Assembly (NCBI GenBank): GCA_944324305.1 | Contig: CALUVV010000001.1 | Location: 310,001 to 374,000, forward strand | Reading direction: 5' to 3' | DNA length: 64,000 nucleotides | Source: Candidatus Gastranaerophilales bacterium | GTDB lineage: Bacteria > Cyanobacteriota > Vampirovibrionia > Gastranaerophilales > Gastranaerophilaceae | Part shown: one piece after another, positions 1 through 7,708 of the stretch | Position numbering within the stretch: position 1 is the first letter of the stretch | Layout of the letters: each line of letters opens with the position of its first letter | Made by a program: the position numbers and the translations under genes | The notes under the pieces: generated by a model | Databases searched by the model: none | What the model saw: the letters and a program-made list of their open reading frames with translations, nothing else | What the model was told of the DNA's origin: nothing

Positions 1-1
1 T

Positions 2-352
2 AACTTCAATGCGGTTGATTTATTCAGTATTTTTCAGGATTTATATAAGCTGACATCAGCTCAGACAAGGGCTTATTACTTCTTTAAAGCTTTGTATAAA
101 TCAAAAGCCTTATTCTCGGTTGAGACAAGTTGGGAACGCTATGACAATATGGTTTTAAAATCTATGGTCCCATTACGAGACAATTCACTTGATATAAGCG
201 ACTTCACACTTACCTTCCAGCAAATAAACTTTGTGCAAAGTAAAGTACTTGATTTGAAAAACACGGCAGGCAGAACACGTCAGCAAATTGCACAAACTCA
301 AAATAAAGGGACACAAAAAGGAACTTACAAGCAGACCATACCGTCGACATAG
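2..352 (+). CDS. Phage tail protein, 5'-truncated
   Basis: The reading frame is open from the first bases of the window, so this is the C-terminal part of a longer protein; a TTG at 92 is an internal codon rather than a convincing start. The visible part (about 116 residues) is soluble, with aromatic and Gln/Lys-rich segments, and ends in a basic tail (about 30 residues rich in Lys, Gln and Thr). It lies 9 bases upstream of the baseplate plug gene in the same direction, so it belongs to the tail/baseplate operon. In Pam3-like phages this position is close to the tape measure and baseplate initiator genes. I do not recognise the family. Confidence 0.6.
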   Translation, partial: NFNAVDLFSIFQDLYKLTSAQTRAYYFFKALYKSKALFSVETSWERYDNMVLKSMVPLRDNSLDISDFTLTFQQINFVQSKVLDLKNTAGRTRQQIAQTQNKGTQKGTYKQTIPST

Positions 353-361
353 GCAGTTAAA

Positions 362-706
362 ATGTATCAAATTTCATCACTTGATAATTCTCCAAAACAG
401 CAAATAAAAATTCCGCTTGAGAATAACCAGTTTTTAACTCTATATCTGGAATACAGAGTAAATCAGCAAGGCTGGTTCTTTAATTTTACCTATAATGAAA
501 CCACTTATACAAATTTAAGGCTTGTAACTGCTTACAATATGTTAAGGTCATACAGGAATTACCTGCCGTTTGGTTTGCGTTGTGATACTCTTGACGGGCT
601 TGAACCTACTGATATTGATGATTTTTCAACCGGATATGCAGAAGTTTATATCCTTACATCAGAAGATGTTGAAGCAATAGAAGCGAATTACTATGGAAAA
701 ATTTAA
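362..706 (+). CDS. Baseplate plug protein (Pam3 gp18-like)
   Basis: A 114-residue protein with the pattern IPL-(D/E)NN near residue 20, a W-F-F-N-F strand pair around residue 38, and a central LPFGLRCDT segment. This agrees with the small baseplate plug family named after cyanophage Pam3 gp18, which closes the centre of a contractile-tail baseplate. It sits directly before the hub gene and overlaps it by 14 bases, the same order as in Pam3-type phages (plug, hub, spike, wedges). The assignment rests on motif recognition and gene order, not on a search. Confidence 0.65.
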   Translation: MYQISSLDNSPKQQIKIPLENNQFLTLYLEYRVNQQGWFFNFTYNETTYTNLRLVTAYNMLRSYRNYLPFGLRCDTLDGLEPTDIDDFSTGYAEVYILTSEDVEAIEANYYGKI

Positions 707-2027
707 CCGCAATTACGAAATTGTATTTGAAGTCGGGTACAGAAAAGATTTTCTTGAGTATGTTCCGCAGCAGACAATAACAGTTAAATACCCGTTTACG
801 TTAAAATTTGATATAAACAGGGGTGTATGGTCAGACGCAAATACCGGAAATTTTCAACTTTATAATCTCGGCTATGATGTACAGGCTCTTTTATGGAAAG
901 ACAGGGCAGACCAGACAAAATATGTTACAATGTGGGTGTATGCAGGTTACACAAATAAAGATGACGTTAAGCCGCTAATCTTTTTCGGTGATGTCCAAGA
1001 GTGTACAAGCTATAGAACAGGCGTTGATTTTATAACTGATATTCAGGCAACAGACGGCGGGTATTTGTTTCAATACGGGTTTGTAAACAAGACTTTTTCT
1101 AAAAATGCCGACTTTAAACTGGTTTTAAAGGAACTTCTTGCAGGTGTTCCGACCTGCAAAGTAGGTTATGTTACATCCAATGTAAAACAAGTAAGAAAAC
1201 GCGGCAGAACATTCATTGGTCAAACAATGAAACTGTTAGAGGCATACGACTTTGACAAAGTTTTTGTAGATAACGGTGAACTGCATGTCTTAGGGAAAAA
1301 TGATGTAGTACCCGGTCAATTAATGGTTTTAAATGCAGACGCTGGAATGCTCGGAACACCGCGAAGAAGTGAAACAACTCTAAATGTTGATACAATTTTT
1401 GAGCCTCAATTAGTAGTTGCACAAGCAATAAGCCTGCAAAGTAAAATTTATCCTTTCTTAAACCAAAACTATCAAATTATAGGGTTGCGTCATTACGGCA
1501 CAATCAGTCCTGTTGAATGCGGTAATTTATATACAAGTGTTTCATTATCACTTGGGGAATACCCATTTAATGAACTAAAAAAACAAGCAGAGGCATATAC
1601 AGGTGCAACATCAGGGCGTTGGATAAAACCTGTTACAGGAGCAAATGTAAGAATTACAAGTGGTTACGGGACAAGACCACAACCACAGGGAACATCCGGA
1701 AGTACTGACCATAAAGGCATAGATATAGGCGCGCCCTATGATACACCAGTTAAAGCACCTGCAAATGGTACGGTTAATTTTGCAGGTTCTGCAGGCGGCT
1801 ATGGTAATGCCATATATATAGACAACGGAACTATTAACGGCAAACGCGTCAGCAGCCGATACGGTCATTTAAACCGATATATTGTTGCTATGGGAACAAA
1901 GGTTACACAGGGGCAGACAATAGGTTATGTGGGTTCAACAGGTGACAGCAATGGTCCGCATTTACATTTTGAAGTAAGGGAAAACGGAAAACCTGTTAAT
2001 CCAATCAGCTATATAGGTACATATTAA
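693..2027 (+). CDS. Baseplate hub with C-terminal M23 endopeptidase
   Basis: 444 residues. Residues 1 to about 300 are tail-hub-like (beta-rich, with the segment TITVKYPFTLKFDI near the start). Residues about 320-440 form a LytM/M23 metallopeptidase: the zinc ligands are visible as DHKGIDIG (first His and Asp), then YGHL, then GPHLHFE (H-x-H). The peptidase would cut peptidoglycan cross-bridges when the tail contacts the cell, so the hub doubles as a tail-associated lysin. The gene overlaps the plug gene upstream and its stop (taATG) overlaps the spike start downstream, indicating tight translational coupling. Domain order and active-site residues make this call firm; the hub part is assigned mainly by context. 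Confidence 0.85.
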   Translation: MEKFNRNYEIVFEVGYRKDFLEYVPQQTITVKYPFTLKFDINRGVWSDANTGNFQLYNLGYDVQALLWKDRADQTKYVTMWVYAGYTNKDDVKPLIFFGDVQECTSYRTGVDFITDIQATDGGYLFQYGFVNKTFSKNADFKLVLKELLAGVPTCKVGYVTSNVKQVRKRGRTFIGQTMKLLEAYDFDKVFVDNGELHVLGKNDVVPGQLMVLNADAGMLGTPRRSETTLNVDTIFEPQLVVAQAISLQSKIYPFLNQNYQIIGLRHYGTISPVECGNLYTSVSLSLGEYPFNELKKQAEAYTGATSGRWIKPVTGANVRITSGYGTRPQPQGTSGSTDHKGIDIGAPYDTPVKAPANGTVNFAGSAGGYGNAIYIDNGTINGKRVSSRYGHLNRYIVAMGTKVTQGQTIGYVGSTGDSNGPHLHFEVRENGKPVNPISYIGTY

Positions 2028-2758
2028 TGACAAGACAGGTATCAAAAACAAATCCGACACTTGAATATACATTATCGGTTGTACAGCAGGCAGTAATGAG
2101 TAATCTTAACTGCAATAATATAGGAAGAATAGTAAAATTTTATCCTGAAAGCTTTACGGCAGATGTTGAGCTTATGCAGCAAAAACAATTTTATAATATT
2201 AATTATGCTGCGCCTTATCTTGTAGACGTTCCGATAATTGTTATAGGCGGCACCAACAGCGGAATTACAATGCCTGATTATGAAGGCTGCTACTGCCACT
2301 TAGCGTTTATGGACAGAAATATTGACGCGTGGTATGAAACCGGTGAAGCTTATCCGCCTGATGATGCCAGAATGCACGATTTTTCCGATGCTGTTGCATT
2401 AGTCGGGCTTCATAGTCTTCAAAACCCGGTCAAAAACTATGAACAAGGCTCACTTAATATCTGGAACGGTACAGACACAACAAATTGTAAACTTCAATTA
2501 AAAGAAAACAGCTTTAATGTGAATGTTGTATCTGCACCGCCAGAAGAAAGCGAAGAGGAAACAGCAGTAAATTCAACATTTACAATTGATAACAAATTTA
2601 AAATAGCAAATGCTTCACAGGATTTATTAACATTAGTAACCAATCTGTTAACAGCCTGCGAGAATATTGCAGTAACACCTAATACCGGTGTGATAACCCC
2701 TCAAAGTAAACAGGCATTTACGGATTTAAAAACAACTTTTTCGGAATTATTAAAATGA
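2027..2758 (+). CDS. Baseplate spike protein with Gp138 N-terminal domain
   Basis: 243 residues. The N-terminal 150 residues show the Gp138-type pattern: IGRIVKFYPESFTADVE, then VDVPIIVIGG, then DRNIDAWYETG and HDFSDAVALVGL. Proteins with this domain form the membrane-piercing spike at the tip of the inner tube in contractile tails. The C-terminal third is Glu/Ser/Thr-rich and then ends in a predicted helical segment. It overlaps the hub gene and, by 4 bases (ATGA), the gp25-like wedge gene. No iron-binding H-x-H tip motif is visible, so the membrane-attack apex may be supplied by another part. Confidence 0.8.
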   Translation: MTRQVSKTNPTLEYTLSVVQQAVMSNLNCNNIGRIVKFYPESFTADVELMQQKQFYNINYAAPYLVDVPIIVIGGTNSGITMPDYEGCYCHLAFMDRNIDAWYETGEAYPPDDARMHDFSDAVALVGLHSLQNPVKNYEQGSLNIWNGTDTTNCKLQLKENSFNVNVVSAPPEESEEETAVNSTFTIDNKFKIANASQDLLTLVTNLLTACENIAVTPNTGVITPQSKQAFTDLKTTFSELLK

Positions 2759-3117
2759 GCATAAGAAATTTAACATCTGATACTAATGATTGGACATTCG
2801 GGGCAGGACGTTCAAATTACCTGAACTATGATGCCGAAATCGGTTTAAATATTAAAACGAGACTTTTATCATTTCTTGGTGATTGTTTTTTTGATACTGA
2901 TGCAGGGATTGACTGGTTTAACCTGCTTGAATATAATCGCTCGGCACGATTACAAAGCAGTATAGAAAAGACTATTGCACAGACCGAAGGGGTCGTAAAA
3001 GTCAACAACATTGATGTTCTAACTAATGCAGACAGAACACTGACTATACAATACAGCGTTTCTACAATTTACAGTACAGACTATCAAGGACAGGTAGAGT
3101 TCAATTATGGCAGGTAA
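2755..3117 (+). CDS. Baseplate wedge protein, gp25/W-like
   Basis: 120 residues, the usual size for GPW/gp25 wedge proteins, which nucleate sheath assembly on the baseplate. The segment LSFLGDCFFDTDAGIDW followed by a short helix pair and IAQTEGVVKVNNIDV is the family pattern (a structural relative of lysozyme folds without catalysis). It starts within the spike stop codon and overlaps the J-like gene by 11 bases. Confidence 0.75.
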   Translation: MSIRNLTSDTNDWTFGAGRSNYLNYDAEIGLNIKTRLLSFLGDCFFDTDAGIDWFNLLEYNRSARLQSSIEKTIAQTEGVVKVNNIDVLTNADRTLTIQYSVSTIYSTDYQGQVEFNYGR

Positions 3118-4291
3118 TTATTTTTCACAAACTGGGCTTGTTACCCAGTCATTAGAAGAAATTATAACAGAAATTACAGATAAATATAAAGAGATTTATG
3201 GTAATGATATAAATATTGACCAGAACACACCTGACGGGCAAATGATAAATTTGCTTGCGCAGATGAAAAAAGATATTCTTGATTTACTAGTGCAATATAA
3301 TTCTAATATAGATGTTGATCAGGTTCAAGGAATTGCACAGCAAATTTTATATAAACTCAACGGACTTGAGATAAAATCATATACTTACAGCTATGTTAAC
3401 GTAAAGATAACCACAAATAGTCCGACAAATCTTCAAGGTCTTGACAGTAATATTGATAATGCAGACGGGACCGGCTATACAATACAGGATACAAACGGTA
3501 ACCGTTGGATACTGGCTAACAGTATAACAAACCTTAACGGCACAGATGAATTTCCGTTTAGAGCGGCAGAACTTGGCGGAATACAATGCCTTCCAAATAC
3601 CGTAACGCTGCCTGAAACAATTGTCAGCGGTGTAGTGTCTGTTACTAATCCTGGAGCAAATTATATAACAGGCGACACCGGTGAGAATACCTCAGAATTT
3701 AGACAACGCAGAAACAGAACAGTTGCTTTGCCTTCACAGGGATTTGATGAAAGCATAGAAGCACAGTTATTAAACTTAGATACTGTAACGCAGGTAAAAG
3801 TTTACGATAACAGAAAATCAGTTGAAGTAAACGGAATACCTGCTCATACAATTTGGGTAATTGTAGAAGGCGGACAAAATTCTGAAATAGGCGATATAAT
3901 TTATGCCAATATTCCCCCCGGAATTCCTATGAAAGGGTCAATTGAAGTATTGGTATCCAAGTCAAACGGAGAGTTAACACCTGTTTACTTTGATAGAGGA
4001 ACTGCTCAGACATTATATGTAAAGGCTACAATAAAAAATCTTGAAACAACAGTATTAGATGAAACAGACATAAAAAAACAGATGAGTGCCCAATTAACCT
4101 ATAATATAGGTGAAAATGCAGACACAGCAACAATTACCTGTGTTTTAAGAGATATATTAAATAATACAGGTGTTCCCTATGATGTTGCAGTTTCTTTAAA
4201 CAATTCAGACTGGCAGGAAATTGTTACTCCTACAGGCTTAGATAACTATTTTGCACTTGCATCGGAAAATATAACTTTAACGGTAGAATAA
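3107..4291 (+). CDS. Baseplate J-like wedge protein
   Basis: 394 residues with the J-family landmarks: an N-terminal helix (LEEIITEITDKYKEIYG), the INLLAQ segment near residue 47, the ETSEFRQRRNRTVALPSQG motif around residue 195-215, then VNGIPAHTIWVIVEGG and IPPGIPMKG. J-like proteins dimerise to form the main wedge scaffold around the hub. The gene is placed between the gp25-like and DUF2612 wedge genes, as expected for a simple contractile baseplate. Confidence 0.88.
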   Translation: MAGNYFSQTGLVTQSLEEIITEITDKYKEIYGNDINIDQNTPDGQMINLLAQMKKDILDLLVQYNSNIDVDQVQGIAQQILYKLNGLEIKSYTYSYVNVKITTNSPTNLQGLDSNIDNADGTGYTIQDTNGNRWILANSITNLNGTDEFPFRAAELGGIQCLPNTVTLPETIVSGVVSVTNPGANYITGDTGENTSEFRQRRNRTVALPSQGFDESIEAQLLNLDTVTQVKVYDNRKSVEVNGIPAHTIWVIVEGGQNSEIGDIIYANIPPGIPMKGSIEVLVSKSNGELTPVYFDRGTAQTLYVKATIKNLETTVLDETDIKKQMSAQLTYNIGENADTATITCVLRDILNNTGVPYDVAVSLNNSDWQEIVTPTGLDNYFALASENITLTVE

Positions 4292-4293
4292 TA

Positions 4294-5049
4294 ATGTCAT
4301 ATACAGATGAAGAATTAAAGCAGCTTGTTGAAGAAGTTGCAACAAATTATGCTGACTTATTGATTTTGCAATATCGCGGATGCCCTAAAGCCCGTGCCAC
4401 AATTAAAATGTTTGTAGAAGAACTACTGTGTGACGGTTTGATATTTCAATATGAAAATGTATTGGATATTAATACATCTTTCGGATTTATTCTCGATTTA
4501 ATAGGAAAAATTGTTGGATGTTCGAGATATGTTCAGGGACTTACACTTACAAGAGATTATTTTACATTTCATAACGATAACAAGACAATTGGATATTCAA
4601 AAATAAACTCACCTGCAAGCGGCAGTTTTAAAACCATTTATAACAGCTTATTATCTAAATATGAACTTAATAACACTGATTACAGACAATTAATAAAGTT
4701 TAAAATTCTTGTAAATTCTCTCAGAGCATCGCAAAAAGATATAGATGATGCTATTTATACTTTATTTGGCAACGATATAGTTTTAAGAAATAATTTTGAC
4801 TTAACTATTACTTATATTGTTGCAAATAAACTTTTAGTATCTCTACAAGCAGCATTAAAATTAAAATATTTTCGTGCACCCTGCGGAGTTGGATTTGAAT
4901 ATATCCTGGTAGTTCCCGAACCGACAAAAATATACGGATTTAAGCGAATAAACAGTTACAAAAGTCCGATTGGATTTTCCCGTGTAAACGCCCCGAAACA
5001 GGCAAGTTTTTTGCGGGTATCTAATATTGTCAATATCAATACAGTTTAA
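4294..5049 (+). CDS. Baseplate wedge/tail protein, DUF2612 family
   Basis: 251 residues. The order of segments (LLILQYRGCPKARATI near residue 23, FGFILDLIGKIVGCSR near residue 63, then DYRQLIKFKILVNSLRASQKDIDDAIYTLFG around residue 128-158) is that of DUF2612 proteins, which connect the wedge to the tail fibre and often stand in for tail protein I. It follows the J-like gene by 2 bases and precedes the fibre gene, supporting that role. Confidence 0.75.
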   Translation: MSYTDEELKQLVEEVATNYADLLILQYRGCPKARATIKMFVEELLCDGLIFQYENVLDINTSFGFILDLIGKIVGCSRYVQGLTLTRDYFTFHNDNKTIGYSKINSPASGSFKTIYNSLLSKYELNNTDYRQLIKFKILVNSLRASQKDIDDAIYTLFGNDIVLRNNFDLTITYIVANKLLVSLQAALKLKYFRAPCGVGFEYILVVPEPTKIYGFKRINSYKSPIGFSRVNAPKQASFLRVSNIVNINTV

Positions 5050-5070
5050 GCAGAAGGAGATTTAATTTAT

Positions 5071-5922
5071 ATGGCTAAAATACCTAGAGTTACGCAAAAA
5101 ATCTTTGCGGAAAATGCCGGCAGTAATGAAGTGACAGCATTTGGAACAGCAAAGAACGGCGATGATGCGGAATATACAAAAGATTTAAGTAAAATACAAA
5201 CAGAAGCTTTTACACAAGGTTGGGAACCAGCCTTATTAACAGATGATGCTCCATTTATGGAAGATATGAATGCTGTTTTGCTTGCACTATCACAGCAAAT
5301 AGCATATCTGCTTCAAGATGGTATTGCTGAATGGGATAATCAGACAACTTACTATAAATTTTCAATTGTCAAAAAAGTTATAAATGAAGATTTAAAACTT
5401 TTTTATTCATTAACAGATGACAATATTGGAAATGATCCTGAACAGGACACTGCCGTAACAAATTGGAAAGAACTTAATTTAGGTGGAGCTTCCCAATTTG
5501 CAATTGGCGGCCTCATAATAACCCTATCAAGCACTTTAGAAGATAATGAAATATGGCTTGAGGGCGCAACTGTTTCAAGGACAACCTATGCACAACTATT
5601 TGCAATTTATGGAACTACTTATGGTGCAGGCGACGGCTCAACAACTTTTGTTTTACCTGATTGTAGAGGCCGTACATTCTGGGGAGCTAACAGTTTCGGC
5701 TACATCGAAGCAGGACTGCCTGACCATAGGCATACTGCTGCATTACATGGCATAAACATTCAAACAAGTTGGGGAGACGGTCATATATTATTAAATTCCG
5801 CTCAGAATATAGCCCAAAATGTAATAACAACAAATGCTAGTGAAGATAATCCCATATACAAATCCGGTTCTACAGTTCAACCACCTTCAATAAAGGTCAG
5901 AGTAAAAACAAGATATAAATAA
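5071..5922 (+). CDS. Tail fibre with collar domain; C-terminus in an invertible segment
   Basis: 283 residues with its own Shine-Dalgarno (agaaggag). Residues about 145-215 form a phage tail collar domain (ASQFAIGGLIITLSS, TTYAQLFAIYGTTYGAG, TFVLPDCRGRTFWG). The receptor-facing end is residues about 207-283. From base 5690 the coding sequence enters a perfect 53-bp inverted repeat whose partner lies at 6089-6141. The variable 59-residue tail after GLPDHRHTAA is encoded by 5743-5922 and can be exchanged for the silent 54-residue tail on the opposite strand. Both versions end with the same PPSIKVRVKTRY followed by K or R. The fixed N-terminal part probably attaches to the wedge, while the tail sets host recognition. 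Confidence 0.88.
   Translation: MAKIPRVTQKIFAENAGSNEVTAFGTAKNGDDAEYTKDLSKIQTEAFTQGWEPALLTDDAPFMEDMNAVLLALSQQIAYLLQDGIAEWDNQTTYYKFSIVKKVINEDLKLFYSLTDDNIGNDPEQDTAVTNWKELNLGGASQFAIGGLIITLSSTLEDNEIWLEGATVSRTTYAQLFAIYGTTYGAGDGSTTFVLPDCRGRTFWGANSFGYIEAGLPDHRHTAALHGINIQTSWGDGHILLNSAQNIAQNVITTNASEDNPIYKSGSTVQPPSIKVRVKTRYK
5690..5742 (+). repeat. Left inverted repeat of the tail-fibre switch
   Basis: 53 bases, identical to the reverse complement of 6089-6141. The repeat lies in frame within the fibre gene and encodes SFGYIEAGLPDHRHTAA, so exchange leaves the protein sequence across the junction intact. It contains CAGGactgCCTG near its middle, a candidate two-fold crossover site for an invertase (inference). 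Confidence 0.95.
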
Positions 5923-5923
5923 G

Positions 5924-6141
5924 TTACCTATAACGAGTTTTAACTCTTACTTTAATAGATGGTGGCTGCACGGTGTTAGATTTTCCGTATAAAGGATTAT
6001 TCGCTGATGCTAACGAAGTTTCTTGTGTTGTATCACCATATGCGCCTTGTACTGCGAAAGAGAAGCGTCCAACTCCGTTTCTAAATGCTGCAGCAGTATG
6101 CCTATGGTCAGGCAGTCCTGCTTCGATGTAGCCGAAACTGT
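5924..6141 (-). pseudogene. Silent alternative tail-fibre C-terminus
   Basis: On the - strand this stretch continues the fibre reading frame from the repeat (GLPDHRHTAA) into AFRNGVGRFSFAVQGAYGD, then SLASANNPLYGKSN, and ends in TVQPPSIKVRVKTRYR followed by TAA at 5926-5924. It has no start codon or ribosome binding site of its own, so it is expressed only after inversion. The FRNGVGRFSFAVQGAYG stretch differs fully from the active version, whereas the last 14 residues are conserved. It is intact and therefore a storage cassette, not a decayed gene. Confidence 0.88.
6089..6141 (-). repeat. Right inverted repeat of the tail-fibre switch
   Basis: Exact inverted copy of 5690-5742. Identity stops abruptly at both edges: outside position 6141 and inside position 6089 the sequences diverge, as expected for a recombination-maintained repeat. 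Confidence 0.95.
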
Positions 6142-6181
6142 CAGAATTAGAAATTTATATAATAAACAAATAGGAGAAATT

Positions 6182-6871
6182 ATGAATATTTATAACTATG
6201 ATGAAAAAACAAAAGAATATTTATCAACAACAATAGCAGAGGCTGACCCTGAGGAAACAAAGCTTAAAGGCGAATTTGTCCCTTTGATACCGGCGAATGC
6301 AACTCTCATTGAACTTCCGGAATATGGAGAGAATGAAATACCTGTATTCGAAAATGAAAATTGGGTTGTCAAACCTGATTACAGAAAAAATTTCTATAAA
6401 GTTGACGACAATTTAAGTGTTCAAGAAGTTAAAACAATCGGGGATCAAGAAGGCTACTACATTGTAGATAAGACTACAGGGGATTTGATAAAACAAAATT
6501 CGGATAAATACAAAATTGTGGATAATCAGATTATTGCTAAAACTGATGAAGAATATAAGGCAGAACAAGAGGAAATAGAAAAAAACAGAATTGCAATGCT
6601 TAATTTGACTGCAGCAGATGTTGAACGTGCTATTTATAAGGTTAAAGGGATGGACTTTGACGATGTTGTTTCACTTGTTGAAACTCAACCTTTATCGGAA
6701 GATGATAAGCCATCAATTGACATAAAAGCCTTAAAAATAGAACTCCGTGCAAATAACTTTTACAGAGGTAATCCTTATATAAACACTGTCGGTACACTTC
6801 TGGGCTTTAGCGAAAAGCAAATGGATGAGTTCTTTGAAACAAATGATTATACAAAGCTTTTAGAAGAATAA
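6182..6871 (+). CDS. Tail fibre assembly/chaperone-like protein
   Basis: 229 residues from the ATG at 6182, chosen because it follows ATAGGAG at a good distance; the frame also runs upstream through the silent cassette, but that part is antisense to coding sequence. The segment VPLIPANATLIELPEYGENE followed by PVFENENWVVKPDYR resembles the head of tail fibre assembly proteins, which commonly follow the fibre gene they serve. The C-terminal part (from about residue 140) is helical and acidic. A chaperone outside the switch can serve both fibre tails. Confidence 0.6.
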   Translation: MNIYNYDEKTKEYLSTTIAEADPEETKLKGEFVPLIPANATLIELPEYGENEIPVFENENWVVKPDYRKNFYKVDDNLSVQEVKTIGDQEGYYIVDKTTGDLIKQNSDKYKIVDNQIIAKTDEEYKAEQEEIEKNRIAMLNLTAADVERAIYKVKGMDFDDVVSLVETQPLSEDDKPSIDIKALKIELRANNFYRGNPYINTVGTLLGFSEKQMDEFFETNDYTKLLEE

Positions 6872-6883
6872 GATATTGAAAAA

Positions 6884-6912
6884 TCGACAAACCCGTATGA
6901 TTGTAGTAATAT
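6884..6912 (+). promoter_or_regulatory. Candidate promoter of the small toxin gene
   Basis: TCGACA at 6884-6889, a 17-base spacer and TAATAT at 6907-6912. It would start an RNA with a roughly 85-base leader that can fold (an interrupted GGAAC/GTTCC-type pairing around 6950-6986) ahead of the strong ribosome binding site GAAAGGGGG. Confidence 0.45.
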
Positions 6913-7006
6913 AATCATGCAGGGTAAAAGATGCTCTTTTCGAAACGGAACAACCAACACAATTGTTTAAGTCTCGGGTTGGTTCCCGACTAGAAAGGGG
7001 GCTGAT

Positions 7007-7087
7007 ATGGATAAATTCAATATTAGTTTATTACTAATTTTTTTGATTTTGTACATATTAAAAAACGGCTCTTACCTGAATAGATAA
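7007..7087 (+). CDS. 26-residue hydrophobic peptide, type I toxin candidate
   Basis: The ATG at 7007 follows a very strong Shine-Dalgarno (GAAAGGGGG, 7 bases away). The product is 26 residues: MDKFNIS, a 12-residue hydrophobic helix (LLLIFLILYIL) and a polar tail KNGSYLNR. This is the architecture of type I toxins and of the prophage 'putative holin-like toxins' of Firmicutes. The stop codon lies inside a hairpin that, on the opposite strand, forms the terminator of an antisense RNA. Too short to be judged on coding statistics; the call rests on the ribosome binding site, the hydrophobic profile and the antisense gene. Confidence 0.65.
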   Translation: MDKFNISLLLIFLILYILKNGSYLNR

Positions 7088-7140
7088 GAACCGTCTAAGT
7101 CTCTAAGGGCATCCGGCAGTCTGGTAAACTGCCACCCTGT
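7060..7140 (-). ncRNA. Antisense RNA antitoxin candidate
   Basis: The - strand has a promoter (7147-7175), then about 80 transcribed bases containing an internal hairpin (GGCAGT/ACTGCC, 7115-7133), and ends in a 10-bp stem (7085-7094 with 7065-7074, one G-U pair) followed by six U (7060-7065). The stem pairs better in the antisense than in the sense RNA, because the sense strand has a C-A mismatch where the antisense has U-G. The RNA overlaps the last third of the toxin ORF and its 3' UTR, like RatA or SR4. Confidence 0.65.
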
Positions 7141-7146
7141 GTTTAT

Positions 7147-7175
7147 ATTATTTACTATTTTCTCCGGTTTGTCAA
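7147..7175 (-). promoter_or_regulatory. Antisense RNA promoter
   Basis: On the - strand: a perfect TTGACA at 7175-7170, a 17-base spacer and AATAAT (5 of 6) at 7152-7147. This is one of the best sigma-70 promoters in the window and points toward the toxin gene with no ORF behind it. Confidence 0.7.
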
Positions 7176-7208
7176 GTGCAGGCAATATAAAAATTAAAGG
7201 AGAAAACT

Positions 7209-7421
7209 ATGGAACAAGAAATGAAAGAAGCATTAACAGATGTTTCTTTAAATTACGGTGAAAAAGCAGCTGAATTAGCAATTGAGTTTGTATTTGAGCT
7301 TATTAACAAAGCCGCAGAAGTTTCTGAAAACAAAATTGATGATGCATTTATGCCAACTTTAAACTCATTAAAACCGATTGCGTTAGCTATGGCAGACCAA
7401 ATTTATAAAGGTGATGAATAA
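7209..7421 (+). CDS. Small phage protein, function unknown
   Basis: 70 residues, acidic and helical (MEQEMKEALTDVSLNYGEK, then a 15-residue amphipathic stretch AAELAIEFVFELINK). It has a good ribosome binding site (AAAGGAG) and its TAATG stop-start is shared with the next gene, so the two are coupled. It is located where phages carry lysis-module genes. I do not recognise a family; no clear membrane span. Confidence 0.6.
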   Translation: MEQEMKEALTDVSLNYGEKAAELAIEFVFELINKAAEVSENKIDDAFMPTLNSLKPIALAMADQIYKGDE

Positions 7422-7666
7422 TGTTTGATTTTTCAGACGCAATAAAATCAGTTGGAGAGGCTTTTACAAGCCTTTTCAATTGGTTAAAAACAAATAAAGA
7501 AGAACAATGCAAAACGCAAATAATTAAAGACAAAAATCGGTTAAAAAAAGCAACAAATATTGCAGAAAAAGCATTCAGGCTGATTGATAATAATAAAGAA
7601 TATTTACCTAAAGATGTATGTATAGCTTATGAACATTTAAGAAGACAATTTGATGAGAAGGATTAA
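7421..7666 (+). CDS. Small phage protein, function unknown
   Basis: 81 residues, basic and helical, beginning MFDFSDAIKSVGEAFTSLF. It starts on the stop codon of the upstream gene. The N-terminal 25 residues form an amphipathic or weakly hydrophobic helix, and the rest is charged. Position suggests a lysis or tail-completion accessory protein, but the sequence alone does not decide this. Confidence 0.6.
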   Translation: MFDFSDAIKSVGEAFTSLFNWLKTNKEEQCKTQIIKDKNRLKKATNIAEKAFRLIDNNKEYLPKDVCIAYEHLRRQFDEKD

Positions 7667-7708
7667 AATATTAAAAAGTGTGCACCGCAGATTTATAAGG
7701 AAACAGCA

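Larger units (their letters stand above)
5690..6141. other. Predicted invertible tail-fibre segment
   Basis: Perfect inverted repeats of 53 bp (5690-5742 and 6089-6141) enclose two head-to-head C-terminal coding cassettes. The right-hand cassette on the - strand is open through its whole length in the frame that would continue the fibre gene after inversion. The stops of the two cassettes (5920-5922 and 5924-5926) are separated by one base. The arrangement matches the logic of the Mu G-segment and P1 C-segment, but on a miniature, single-gene scale. No recombinase gene is inside the window. Confidence 0.88.

Noticed and set aside
3912-3921. Run of six C in the J-like gene as another phase-variable tract
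   Set aside because: Only six long, encodes the conserved IPPGIP of J-like proteins and the frame is intact.
6023-6181. N-terminal extension of the fibre chaperone ORF upstream of 6182
   Set aside because: It is antisense to the silent fibre cassette and the right inverted repeat; the ATG at 6182 has its own AGGAG and the family-like sequence begins there.
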